56,412 nt of DNA from Ferrovum myxofaciens (lineage in GTDB: Bacteria > Pseudomonadota > Gammaproteobacteria > Burkholderiales > Ferrovaceae): assembly GCF_000735045.1 (NCBI RefSeq), contig NZ_JPOQ01000009.1, positions 1 to 56,412 on the forward strand. The letters are read 5' to 3'. A program made the position numbers and the translations under genes. Under the pieces are notes generated by a model. The model made no database searches and was not told the origin of the DNA. It saw only the letters and a program-made list of their open reading frames with translations. Shown in pieces: positions 1 to 7,638 of this stretch; within the stretch, counting starts at the first letter, position 1, and the number at the start of each line of letters is the position of its first letter.

Positions 1-154
1 ATGTGAAACGGCGTAGCCGTATCAGCAGACCTCTCGCGTTGAAGCAGGAAACATCTCTCGCAAGGGATATGCGGCTGGTCTTCGTAGATCAGGAATCCCT
101 ACCCTTCCCGTGCTTGCACGGCAGCCTCAAGGCTGAGGGCGGGGAGGATGTCAA
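1..154 (+). mobile_element. Right end of an IS200/IS605-family (tnpB-type) element, with the 3' part of a putative omega RNA
   Basis: Two adjacent perfect 5-bp stem-loops (CCGTG-CTTG-CACGG at 108-121 and CAGCC-TCAA-GGCTG at 122-135) are followed by the G-rich stretch GGGCGGGGAGGATGTCAA ending at 154. ATCC at 95-98 can pair with GGAT at 146-149 and CCC at 102-104 with GGG at 137-139, closing the hairpins into one branched fold. G-rich ends closing in TCAA are typical of IS200/IS605 right ends; TCAA is the right cleavage tetranucleotide of IS608. In TnpB systems this segment is also the 3' scaffold of the guide RNA, with the guide taken from the flanking DNA (about 155-174). The left part of the element lies outside the window. 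The family call rests on pattern recognition, not on a search. Confidence 0.62.
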
Positions 155-263
155 CGTCCGGGCATCAGGTTGCGCATGCCCCGCATCATTTTGGTCATTC
201 CCCCCTGAGAGAGCATTTTCATCATTTTCTGCATTTGTTCGAACTGGGCCAGGAGACGGTTGA
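3..263 (+). CDS. TnpB-like protein, C-terminal tail only (partial, open at the window edge)
   Basis: The reading frame is open from the window edge and contains a basic SRPLALKQE stretch followed by a QES motif, which resembles the variable tails after the zinc ribbon of IS605 TnpB proteins. The catalytic RuvC-like part and zinc ribbon would lie to the left of the window, so activity cannot be judged. The frame is not closed inside the element: it runs through the right end at 154 and another 36 codons antisense to ffh before a TGA at 261-263. Either the natural stop has been lost or the tail is read through the boundary. The GTG at 3 is not a real start. Identification is tentative and leans on the adjacent right-end structure. 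Confidence 0.4.
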   Translation: MKRRSRISRPLALKQETSLARDMRLVFVDQESLPFPCLHGSLKAEGGEDVNVRASGCACPASFWSFPPERAFSSFSAFVRTGPGDG

Positions 264-1503
264 CTTCCTGTACCTGCACTCCGGAGCCCAGTGCGATGCG
301 TCGTTTGCGTGATGCCTTGAGGAGCTCGGGTCGCCGCCGCTCGAGGGGGGTCATGGCGTTGATAATCCCTTCGATCCGGCGCAACGCATGGTCATCGGGG
401 GCGGCGGTGCCGGGCGCGAGGCCCCGGCTCAACTGAGCCGGCAATTTGTCCATCATGGCTCCAATTCCACCGGCTTTGCGCATCTGTTGCAATTGGGATT
501 TGAAGTCCTCCAGGTCAAAACTCTGTCCTTTCTTGAGTTTCTTGGCCAGTTTTTCTGCTTCTGTTTTGTCTACGGAGCGTTGAGCCTCTTCGATCAGACT
601 CAGGACATCGCCCATTCCCAGAATGCGCGAGGCCATTCGTTCCGGATGAAAGGCCTCGAGCCCGGTCAATTTTTCACCCACCCCGATGAACTTGATGGGA
701 CGTTGCGTCACATGGCGTACCGACAGGGCGGCCCCACCCCGCGCATCGCCATCCAGTTTGGTAAGAATGATCCCGGTGAGGGGCAGAGCTTCCCCGAAGG
801 CGCGCGCCGTATTGACCGCGTCCTGTCCTTGCATGGCATCCACCACAAAGAGTGTTTCCACGGGGTGGATGGTTTGGTGAAGCCGCTGAATTTCCTGCAT
901 CATGGCTTCATCGATGGCCAGACGTCCGGCGGTATCCACGATCAGAACGTCATGGTAATGATGGCGGGCATGATCCAGGGCTGCGAGCGCAATCTCTTCA
1001 GGTGCCTGATGAGCGAAAGAAGGGAAGAAATCCACCTCAATGGATTGAGACAGAATCTGGAGTTGTTCGATGGCCGCAGGCCGGTAAATATCGCAACTCA
1101 CCAGGAGAACTTTCTTTTTTTGCTGTTCCTTGAGCCACTTGGCCAGTTTTCCCGCAGTGGTGGTTTTACCCGCACCCTGCAAACCCGCCATGAGAATGAC
1201 GGCGGGGGGCTGGGTAGCGAGATTTAGCCCCTCGTTCTGTTCCCCCATGAGGCGGGTCAGTACTTGATGGACGACTCCAATGAAGGCCTGGCCCGGCGTC
1301 AAACTGCTCAATACCGCCTGTCCCAGGGCTTCGCGGCGCACCGTATCGACAAATTCCTTGACCACGGGCAGCGCCACATCGGCTTCCAGCAGTGCAATTC
1401 GGACTTCACGCAGGACATCCTGAATATTGGATTCGCTCAAACGCGCCTGTCCGCGCAAGGTTTTCAGAGCGCCTGTCAGACGTTCGGTAAGTTGATCGAG
1501 CAT
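151..1503 (-). CDS. ffh: Signal recognition particle GTPase Ffh
   Basis: Ffh binds 4.5S RNA and signal sequences of nascent membrane proteins and delivers ribosomes to FtsY at the inner membrane. The 450-residue protein has the N domain (about 1-90), a G domain with the P-loop GLQGAGKTTT (about 109-118), DTAGR and TKLDGDARGG motifs, and a methionine-rich M domain with the RNA-binding stretch SRKRRIALGSG near 395-405. Length matches the family (about 450). Partner gene ftsY lies 7 kb away on the same strand. The C-terminus ends MRNLMPGR, and its stop codon TGA (plus-strand 151-153) together with the third base of the last Arg codon lie inside the flanking insertion-element end, so the original last codons may have been replaced. 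The functional part of the M domain is intact. Confidence 0.97.
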   Translation of the reverse strand: MLDQLTERLTGALKTLRGQARLSESNIQDVLREVRIALLEADVALPVVKEFVDTVRREALGQAVLSSLTPGQAFIGVVHQVLTRLMGEQNEGLNLATQPPAVILMAGLQGAGKTTTAGKLAKWLKEQQKKKVLLVSCDIYRPAAIEQLQILSQSIEVDFFPSFAHQAPEEIALAALDHARHHYHDVLIVDTAGRLAIDEAMMQEIQRLHQTIHPVETLFVVDAMQGQDAVNTARAFGEALPLTGIILTKLDGDARGGAALSVRHVTQRPIKFIGVGEKLTGLEAFHPERMASRILGMGDVLSLIEEAQRSVDKTEAEKLAKKLKKGQSFDLEDFKSQLQQMRKAGGIGAMMDKLPAQLSRGLAPGTAAPDDHALRRIEGIINAMTPLERRRPELLKASRKRRIALGSGVQVQEVNRLLAQFEQMQKMMKMLSQGGMTKMMRGMRNLMPGR

Positions 1504-1551
1504 GGAAGGAGAAGCCTCATTAAAGGTTGGGAGTGGTAAACTATCGACACT

Positions 1552-2379
1552 ATGGTCAATACCTCCCTCTATTTTATCACTGCAGCGCTTTATCTTCTGC
1601 TGGGGCTGCGGGATCTCGTTTCCCGACAGCCGGTGCCGGTGGAAACCACCAATTGCCGGTCATCGTGGCGCGCTCAGGGTTTGCTCTTTTTGACTCTGGT
1701 GGTGCATGCCGCGTTATTGCACCGGGTTCTCTTTGCTTCCCACCAGATGGTTTTGTCCCTGGGAAATTCACTGTCCCTGGTGGGTGCGGCAACCGTTGCC
1801 ATGTATTGGCTGGCCAGTTTTCGCTGCCGTCTGGGTGTCCTTCAGTCTGTCCTGATGTTGATCGTTGCAGGACTGGTGCTGGCTCCCCTCGTTCTGCCTG
1901 CCGAAAAACCGGTGGAATACAGCCATTTGCTGACCTTCAAGATTCATCTGGTGGTTTCCTTGATGGCCGATGGATTGTTTGGCGTGGCGGCCCTGCACGC
2001 CGTACTCATGAGCGTCATGGAACAGCGCCTGCACAACCATGATCGCCCCTTCACTCCGCTGGGGGCTCTGCCTTCATTGGTGGCCATGGATGCGCTGCTC
2101 TTTCAGATGATCTGGGTGGGTTTCCTCCTCTTGACGGCGACCTTGGTCAGCGGGATTTTCTTTTCCGAAGCCCTCTTCGACAAACCGCTGGTATGGAATC
2201 ACAAGGTGATTTTTTCCCTGCTGTCCTGGATCATCTTTGCCGGGCTGTTGATGGCCCGCCAACTTTGGGGGATCCGCGGGCGGCGGGCGGCGCGCTGGAC
2301 CCTGGCAGGGTTTGTCCTGCTTTTGGTGGGGTATCTGGGCAGCAAGTTTGTGGTGGAGATCCTGCTTCATCGTGGATGA
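1552..2379 (+). CDS. CcsA/YpjD-family inner-membrane protein (CorE-like)
   Basis: This 275-residue integral membrane protein has about eight hydrophobic segments and the layout of the cytochrome c assembly (CcsA) superfamily, with a late conserved-type region WNHKVIFSLLSW (about 216-227). In Escherichia coli the homologue YpjD sits between ffh and the CorC/HlyC-type gene yfjD, the same order as here; those two genes have also been named corE and corB for cobalt/magnesium phenotypes. The gene is divergent from ffh and overlaps the next gene by 8 bases, so the two are probably translated together. A direct role in haem delivery is not shown by the sequence. ATG 1552 is chosen because it begins the first membrane segment, although the Shine-Dalgarno match is weak. 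Confidence 0.8.
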   Translation: MVNTSLYFITAALYLLLGLRDLVSRQPVPVETTNCRSSWRAQGLLFLTLVVHAALLHRVLFASHQMVLSLGNSLSLVGAATVAMYWLASFRCRLGVLQSVLMLIVAGLVLAPLVLPAEKPVEYSHLLTFKIHLVVSLMADGLFGVAALHAVLMSVMEQRLHNHDRPFTPLGALPSLVAMDALLFQMIWVGFLLLTATLVSGIFFSEALFDKPLVWNHKVIFSLLSWIIFAGLLMARQLWGIRGRRAARWTLAGFVLLLVGYLGSKFVVEILLHRG

Positions 2380-3673
2380 GCTCTCCTGGGGCTGGATGTT
2401 GGCAGGACTGGTTTTGCTGCTGGTCCTGTCGGGGTTTTTCTCCATGGCCGAAACCAGCATGATCGCGCTGGATCGCTATCGCCTCAAGCACCTGGCGGCG
2501 CACCGTGCGGGTGCCCGCCGGGCCCAGTCCCTGTTGCAACAAACGGAACGTTTGCTGAGCATGTTGTTGCTGGGAAACAACTTGCTCAATGCGGCGGCGG
2601 CCTCCATTGTTACGGTGCTGGTAATGCGCTGGGTTGGAGGCGGCGGAATGACTCTCACCATCAGTACGTTACTGGTGACGCTGGTCATTCTGGTGTTTTC
2701 CGAAATCACGCCCAAGATCATCGGTGCCACCTGGCCCGAGCCCATTGCGCTGCGCATCAGTTTCATTCTGGTCGGGTTATTATGGGTGTTTTCCCCGATC
2801 ATTTGGTTCATCAACCTGTTCGTGCGGGCATTGCTGTTCCTGATGGGCTTGCGTCGACGTTCCCAAATCCGGGCACAGGGGTTGGGCCTGGATGACTTGC
2901 GCCTGCTGGTGCTGGAGGGTGGGGGATTTTTGACGGGCAACCATCAGGATTTGATCCTCAATCTGCTGGAATTGAACCAGATGACGGTGGAGGATGTGAT
3001 GACGCCCCGCTCGCGCATCGAAGGGGTTGACATCGATGCGGATATGGTTGAAATCATGGCGCAGTTGGGGACGGCTCGCCATACCCTCCAGTTGTTGTAT
3101 CGGGGGACACCGGATGCGGTGGTGGGCGTGGTTCATGTGCGCAAGATTTTCAATCTCTTCCAGCAAGGAGGAATCACCCGTGAAGGTCTGATGAGCGTGA
3201 TGCGCCAACCCTATTTCATTCCAGAGGGAACGGCGTTACTGACCCAACTTCAGAACTTCCAGAAAACCCAGCATAAAGTTGGGCTGGTGGTGGATGAGTA
3301 TGGAGAATTGCTGGGGTGGGTCACCGTGGAAGACATTCTGGAAGAAATTGTTGGAGAGTTCAGCGGGCGCTCCCATCACCGGGATTTGTTTACCCGCGAG
3401 AGCGCACACACGGTGTTGGTGGATGGAGACTGTTCCTTGCGGGATCTCAACCGGAAAGTGGGTACACTCTTTCCGGTCACCGGTCCTAAAACCCTGAATG
3501 GGCTGATCCTGGAAATTCTGGAGGACATTCCGGAGCCAGGAACAGCCCTCAAGGTGGCGGGTTATCCCGTGGAAATCGTGCAGACCCAGGACCGTCGGGT
3601 GCGGGTAGCGCGGGTACATGTGACGGAGGCGAACTCTGCTTCTGCCGCAGCACCCCAGGAGGCAGGGGAGTGA
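2372..3673 (+). CDS. corB: HlyC/CorC-family transporter-associated protein with DUF21 and CBS domains (CorB-like)
   Basis: The protein (433 residues) has an N-terminal DUF21 membrane domain of about four helices (roughly 1-180) with the family motif SGFFSMAETSMIALDRYRL near the start, two CBS domains in the middle (VEDVMTPRSRIEGVD and VDEYGELLGWVTVEDILEEIVGE segments) and a C-terminal CorC/HlyC domain. Such CNNM/CorC proteins are linked to Mg2+ and Co2+ export or homeostasis. The GTG at 2372 is preferred: it overlaps the upstream stop (TGA 2377-2379) and places the membrane domain at the same position as in the E. coli YfjD protein. An in-frame ATG at 2396 is the alternative. It ends in a TGATG junction with pilD. 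Confidence 0.9.
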   Translation: MDELSWGWMLAGLVLLLVLSGFFSMAETSMIALDRYRLKHLAAHRAGARRAQSLLQQTERLLSMLLLGNNLLNAAAASIVTVLVMRWVGGGGMTLTISTLLVTLVILVFSEITPKIIGATWPEPIALRISFILVGLLWVFSPIIWFINLFVRALLFLMGLRRRSQIRAQGLGLDDLRLLVLEGGGFLTGNHQDLILNLLELNQMTVEDVMTPRSRIEGVDIDADMVEIMAQLGTARHTLQLLYRGTPDAVVGVVHVRKIFNLFQQGGITREGLMSVMRQPYFIPEGTALLTQLQNFQKTQHKVGLVVDEYGELLGWVTVEDILEEIVGEFSGRSHHRDLFTRESAHTVLVDGDCSLRDLNRKVGTLFPVTGPKTLNGLILEILEDIPEPGTALKVAGYPVEIVQTQDRRVRVARVHVTEANSASAAAPQEAGE

Positions 3674-4353
3674 TGCCGTTTCTGAATGGGTTGGTGGCTG
3701 CCCTGTTGGGGTTTGGGTTGGCCCATTGGGGGCAAGGGCACCTGAATCGCTGGATCCATGGGCTCGATGAGGCCCGGATTCCCTGGATGAATCAGCAAAC
3801 GGTCTGGGTTCATGATTTCAGGACCCGTCATCCACATCTTTTCCCTGGTTTGGTGGCATCCAGTGCTCTGACCACGCTGTGGCTGGGCCGGGCAGACCTG
3901 CAAGGCTGGGCCTTTGTCGGGTTACAATGGGGGCTGTTGTTGCTGGCGTTCATTGACCTGGAAACCCAATTGCTTCCCGATGGGCTGACTCAACCCTTAT
4001 TGTGGTCGGGCTTGATTTTTCACGGGCTAGGAGGGGGAGTTTCCCTGGAACAGGGCCTCTGGGGCGCGGTATTGGGGTATTTGATGCTGGCCGGGGTGTA
4101 TTGGGGTTTTCGTGGGTGGACGAAGCGGGAAGGCATGGGACTGGGGGATGTCAAGTTGCTGGCGGTGATTGGGGCCTGGATGGGCGCTGCACAATTGCCC
4201 TTGATCTTGATGGGGGCCGCATCCCTGGGCGTGGTGGGGGGGCTGTGCCTGGGGTGGCGCAAGGGAAGAAATATCGCCTTCCCCTTCGGTCCCTTTATGG
4301 TTTTGGCTGCCGAATGTATTTTGTGGATGAATTTGCAAGGGAGAGGAGCATGA
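3673..4353 (+). CDS. pilD: Type 4 prepilin peptidase (short, lacking the cysteine motif)
   Basis: This 226-residue membrane protein carries both catalytic aspartates of the aspartyl prepilin peptidase family: Asp95 in FIDLETQLLPD and Asp159 in the GMGLGDVKLL (GxGD) motif. It would cleave type IV pilin or type II secretion pseudopilin leaders at the inner membrane. It is clearly shorter than classical PilD (about 280-290): the N-terminal cytoplasmic loop with paired CxxC motifs is replaced by a short HDFRTRHPHLF segment, and there is no cysteine in the first 150 residues. pilB and pilC, the usual upstream partners in betaproteobacteria, are absent; corB is upstream instead, while the downstream coaE-zapD order is retained. 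ATG 3673 (TGATG with corB) is preferred to GTG 3670. Confidence 0.85.
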   Translation: MPFLNGLVAALLGFGLAHWGQGHLNRWIHGLDEARIPWMNQQTVWVHDFRTRHPHLFPGLVASSALTTLWLGRADLQGWAFVGLQWGLLLLAFIDLETQLLPDGLTQPLLWSGLIFHGLGGGVSLEQGLWGAVLGYLMLAGVYWGFRGWTKREGMGLGDVKLLAVIGAWMGAAQLPLILMGAASLGVVGGLCLGWRKGRNIAFPFGPFMVLAAECILWMNLQGRGA

Positions 4354-4979
4354 GCAAGTTTATTGTGGGCGTGACCGGGGGCATAGGGGCTGGAAAATCC
4401 ACGGTGGCCAGTTTATTTGCCCGGTATGGGGCCGGACTGGTGGATACGGATGCCATTTCCCGTCAAATGACCGCCCCGGGGGGCGCTGCCATCCAGGCGA
4501 TCCGGGAGAAATTCGGAGAAGCTTTCATCAGTGAGGATGGCAGTCTGGATCGGACGGCCATGCGCAATCATGTATTCAATCACCCTCCCGCGCGCAAGCA
4601 GTTGGAAACCATCATGCATGGACGGATCCGGGAAGCGGTTCATGCGGCACTGGATGCGGCAACTCAGCCCTATGTCCTGCTGGTGGTTCCGTTGCTGATC
4701 GAGGTGGGTTCCTATCGCCCTCTGCTCTCCCGGGTATTGGTGGTGGATTGTGAGGAAGACCTTCAGGTTCGGCGGGCCTCCCAGCGGCCGGAAATGACGC
4801 CGGAGACGGTGCGGGCCATTATGGCCGCCCAGACCGATCGTAAAACCCGCCTGCGCGTGGCGGATGACGTGATCGACAACAACGGAGACTTGCAAAGTCT
4901 GGAGACGGTGGTAAAAAAACTCGATCATCAGTACCGCTTCATGGCTGGAGAACAACTTCGTTCCCTGAATGTTTCCTGA
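4350..4979 (+). CDS. coaE: Dephospho-CoA kinase
   Basis: CoaE phosphorylates the 3'-hydroxyl of dephospho-CoA, the last step of coenzyme A synthesis. The 209-residue protein starts with the P-loop VGVTGGIGAGKST (6-18), followed by the DTDAISRQ segment and a typical VVPLLIEV lid region near 110. The length matches the family. The ATG overlaps the pilD stop (ATGA at 4350-4353), so it is coupled to pilD. coaD, for the preceding step, is 5.5 kb downstream on the same strand. Confidence 0.95.
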   Translation: MSKFIVGVTGGIGAGKSTVASLFARYGAGLVDTDAISRQMTAPGGAAIQAIREKFGEAFISEDGSLDRTAMRNHVFNHPPARKQLETIMHGRIREAVHAALDAATQPYVLLVVPLLIEVGSYRPLLSRVLVVDCEEDLQVRRASQRPEMTPETVRAIMAAQTDRKTRLRVADDVIDNNGDLQSLETVVKKLDHQYRFMAGEQLRSLNVS

Positions 4980-5048
4980 ATCGGCGGGGGACTTGCATAT
5001 CTCCCTTGTTTGCGTCAGAATCTCAAGATTGCTCCGAGGGGCCCCCCG

Positions 5049-5804
5049 GTGATCCTTTACGACTTTCCGTTGAGTGAGCAGGTCCGTGTATTTTTGCGCC
5101 TGACCACGCTGTTCCGGCATGTTTTCCATTTCTTGCAGCGGGACGATCCACTGGATCATCACGCTGCCCTTCTTTCTCTTTTTGAAATTGTGGATGCAAC
5201 GGCCCGTGCCGACGTCAAGTCCGACTTGCTACAGGGACTGGAGCGGCAACGAGGGATATTGTCGTCTCTGCGACGCAACCCGGATGTGGATGCGGGCACG
5301 CTGGACAAGACCTTGAGGGACCTCGATGAGGCCATCGAGAGTTTGCATGCGTCCAAGGGAAAGTTTGCAGAATACCTGCGCAATCATGAAGGTCTCATGG
5401 CCATCAAGCAACGGGCCAACCTTCCCGGAGGGGTGTGTGATTTCGACATGCCCACCTATCATTACTGGTTGTCCCTGCCGGTGGAGGTGCGTCGAAGCCA
5501 TTTTAGTGCCTGGGTCGCCCCCCTGCTTTCCACACAGACCGCCTTGGAACTGCACATCCGATTGATGCTGGAAAGCGGCAAGTCCTTCCATCTGGAGGCG
5601 CGCAACGGACTCTATCAACAGAAAAAGGTGGGTGCCGATGCGCGCCTGTTGAGAGTGGGCGTCGAAGAAAAATTTCAGTGTGTTCCAGAAATCAGCGCCA
5701 ACAAATATCAACTCAACATTCGCTTTCTGGAGATGGACGAAACCACGCGCACTGGCGTCGTGTCCACCCTTGTCCCCTTTGAACTCGTTTTTTGCAGTTT
5801 CTAG
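5049..5804 (+). CDS. zapD: Cell division protein ZapD
   Basis: ZapD (DUF1342) crosslinks FtsZ filaments at the division ring in the cytoplasm. The 251-residue product matches the usual length of about 250 and begins with the family's ILYDFPLSEQVRVFLRL motif. GTG 5049 is the likely start because family proteins begin exactly at this motif and a GAGGGG ribosome site lies at 5035-5040. The zapD-coaE-pilD neighbourhood is standard in beta- and gammaproteobacteria. The gene ends 12 bases before the convergent rpoH stop, and no terminator hairpin with a T-run is visible between them. Confidence 0.93.
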   Translation: MILYDFPLSEQVRVFLRLTTLFRHVFHFLQRDDPLDHHAALLSLFEIVDATARADVKSDLLQGLERQRGILSSLRRNPDVDAGTLDKTLRDLDEAIESLHASKGKFAEYLRNHEGLMAIKQRANLPGGVCDFDMPTYHYWLSLPVEVRRSHFSAWVAPLLSTQTALELHIRLMLESGKSFHLEARNGLYQQKKVGADARLLRVGVEEKFQCVPEISANKYQLNIRFLEMDETTRTGVVSTLVPFELVFCSF

Positions 5805-5816
5805 CCGGAGGGCGGG

Positions 5817-6689
5817 TTAGGCCGGTTGAGGCGTGGGGAGCAAAGTGGCGCGAATCTTTTGTAAAGCCCGAACCTCGATTTGACGCACCCGCTCGGCTGA
5901 AATTCCCCATTCGTCGGCCAGATCATGGAGCGTGATGGGGGGGGCGTCTTCGTCCCGCAACCAGCGGTCCTCGATGATCTTGCGACTGCGGGCGTCCAGT
6001 CGATTCAGGGCCTCCTGCAGTCCTTCATGGCTATTTCGAGCATTTTCATTGGCTTCCAGGGTTTCCCGTGGTCCTGCTCCTTCGTCGGCCAGATAGGCCA
6101 CGGGACTGACCCAGTGTTCGTCATCTTCCGGTCCGGGGTCCAGCGAAATATCCTGACCTGCCAGGCGAGTTTCCATTTCGCTCACATCTTCCGGGCGAAC
6201 TCCCAATTGTTCTGCAATTTTGCGGGTTTCCTGCGGAGAAAGGGAACTGAAGCCGGGTTTGAGACTGCGCAAACCGAAGAACAACTTGCGCTGTGCCTTG
6301 GTGGTGGCGATTTTAACCAGACGCCAGTTGCGGAGGATATATTCATGAATTTCCGCCTTGATCCAGTGTACGGCAAAGGAAACCAGACGAACCCCGCGCT
6401 CGGGATCAAAGCGTCGGACGGCCTTCATGAGACCCACATTGCCTTCCTGGATCAAATCCGCCTGGGGTAAACCATAGCCTCTGTACTGGCGGGCAATGGA
6501 GGCCACCAGACGCAGATGGGAAAGGATCATGCGTTGTGCTGCGCCCAGATCATGGTGATCGCGCAGGCGCCGGGCCAAACTGGTTTCCTCTTCGGCACTC
6601 AGCAAGGGAACCCGTGCAATCCTTTGCAGGTAATCTTCCAGACTTCCCGAATGGGTGGGAGTCAGATAGTGGTCAGCGGTTAATTCCAT
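5817..6689 (-). CDS. rpoH: RNA polymerase heat-shock sigma factor RpoH (sigma-32)
   Basis: The 290-residue protein directs RNA polymerase to heat-shock promoters. Region 2 contains LIQEGNVGLMKAVRRFDP and the tryptophan-rich FAVHWIKAEIHEYILRNW segment, the RpoH-specific box appears as QRKLFFGLR (the usual Asn is Gly here), and region 4.2 (WGISAERVRQIEVRALQKIR) closes the protein. Start ATG 6689 is chosen because AAGGAGG (minus strand, 6706-6700) lies 10 bases upstream. It is the last gene of ftsY-ftsE-ftsX-rpoH, as in E. coli, but has its own promoter with a perfect CIRCE operator (6719-6745). That predicts repression by HrcA in addition to the usual chaperone-mediated control. Confidence 0.96.
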   Translation of the reverse strand: MELTADHYLTPTHSGSLEDYLQRIARVPLLSAEEETSLARRLRDHHDLGAAQRMILSHLRLVASIARQYRGYGLPQADLIQEGNVGLMKAVRRFDPERGVRLVSFAVHWIKAEIHEYILRNWRLVKIATTKAQRKLFFGLRSLKPGFSSLSPQETRKIAEQLGVRPEDVSEMETRLAGQDISLDPGPEDDEHWVSPVAYLADEGAGPRETLEANENARNSHEGLQEALNRLDARSRKIIEDRWLRDEDAPPITLHDLADEWGISAERVRQIEVRALQKIRATLLPTPQPA

Positions 6690-6715
6690 GGACTCATATC
6701 CTCCTTGACAAGGGT

Positions 6716-6745
6716 ATTTTAGCACTCTTTGCGTGAGAGTGCTAA
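6716..6745 (-). promoter_or_regulatory. Putative sigma-70 promoter of rpoH
   Basis: On the minus strand TTAGCA (6745-6740) and TAAAAT (6721-6716) form -35 and -10 boxes separated by 18 bases. Transcription would begin near 6709, giving a 20-base leader that contains the AAGGAGG ribosome site. Both hexamers lie within or at the edge of the CIRCE palindrome, so a bound repressor would occlude the polymerase. Confidence 0.6.
6719..6745 (-). promoter_or_regulatory. CIRCE operator (HrcA binding site) upstream of rpoH
   Basis: Perfect match to the CIRCE consensus: TTAGCACTC at 6719-6727, a 9-base spacer, and GAGTGCTAA at 6737-6745. CIRCE is the operator of the heat-shock repressor HrcA and is usually found ahead of groESL or dnaK. 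Here it overlaps the rpoH promoter and includes the ftsX stop codon (6742-6744). Confidence 0.93.
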
Positions 6746-7638
6746 GTGGCTCGTGAGTTCCCTTGACCCAGCAAAGATGCAAAAATCCCTCCCAGAGTAG
6801 AGAGAAGGATGAGCATACCCCCGTCCCGCAGGTCCAGGGGAGGGAGGTCGAGGGTGATTTGGAATAAAGCCCCGAATGCATGGATGAGGGGGGTGATCAG
6901 CGTGAGTGCCCAATAGATGCCCGCCCAGGCCAAAAGACCGGCGCTCGCTCCCAGCAGGGCGCCGTAGTAGGCGAAGGGGCGACGCTGGTAGGAAGGGGGA
7001 GCGCCCAGCAGGTTCAGCAGGGAACGCATCTCCTGTTGACGTAACGCTTGTTGATGCGCCTGGTGGGCAATGAAGAGAAAGGAGAGAATAGCGAAAAGAA
7101 GAGCACAGAAACCCAGAATCGATTCGGCCAGTGTGCTGACGGTTTCCAGTCGTTCGGCCCAGAGACGGTCACTGCGGATTTGGGCGACCCCCTCTCGATG
7201 GGAGAATTCCTGCTCCAGTTGATTGAAACGGGAGGGGCTGGGGTCGCGCAGATGCAACACAAAGGCGCCCGGCAGGGGATTTCGATTCAAAACCTTAAGT
7301 GCCGGGGCGAGGTCGGGGGAGTGACGCAAGGAATCCAGTGCCTGGTCGGGGGAGATGTATTCAAAGGCGCGGATCTGGGGATTGGCGGCCAGGGAATCCC
7401 AAAGTGCGTGCATCTGGGTTTCATTGGCCTGATCGGTCATGAACAGGGTCAGAGTAGGTTCGGGAAGCGTGTGTTGGACCCAGTGGTTGATTTTTTGCCA
7501 GAAAAATCCGGTACTCAGAGCCAGGGCGATCAGCATGCCCAAAAAAAGTATGGATACCCCATGGCGCAGGGGTTGACCCAGGATAAAAGACCGGGCCTGT
7601 CGGAAAGCACGGGCGTGATGATGGAACCAGATCCTCAT
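6742..7638 (-). CDS. ftsX: Cell division protein FtsX, permease-like subunit of FtsEX
   Basis: FtsX spans the inner membrane and with FtsE couples the division ring to periplasmic amidase activation. The 298-residue protein has a first membrane segment at about 28-48, a periplasmic domain (about 50-165), and three further membrane segments near 170-195, 220-250 and 268-292, the normal FtsX layout. It overlaps ftsE by 4 bases (ATGA). Its last codons (SRAT, then TAG) lie in the CIRCE operator of rpoH, so the 3' end is constrained by two functions. Its partner FtsE has degenerate ATPase motifs, which raises the question of how this FtsX is driven. Confidence 0.92.
   Translation of the reverse strand: MRIWFHHHARAFRQARSFILGQPLRHGVSILFLGMLIALALSTGFFWQKINHWVQHTLPEPTLTLFMTDQANETQMHALWDSLAANPQIRAFEYISPDQALDSLRHSPDLAPALKVLNRNPLPGAFVLHLRDPSPSRFNQLEQEFSHREGVAQIRSDRLWAERLETVSTLAESILGFCALLFAILSFLFIAHQAHQQALRQQEMRSLLNLLGAPPSYQRRPFAYYGALLGASAGLLAWAGIYWALTLITPLIHAFGALFQITLDLPPLDLRDGGMLILLSTLGGIFASLLGQGNSRAT

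Noticed and set aside
388-1227. Open frame of 279 codons on the plus strand opposite ffh
   Set aside because: It lies wholly antisense to a clear Ffh and has low-complexity, unrecognisable protein; long antisense frames are expected in this GC-rich coding DNA.
5805-5816. Terminator between convergent zapD and rpoH
   Set aside because: The gap is 12 bases and contains no stem with a following T-run on either strand.
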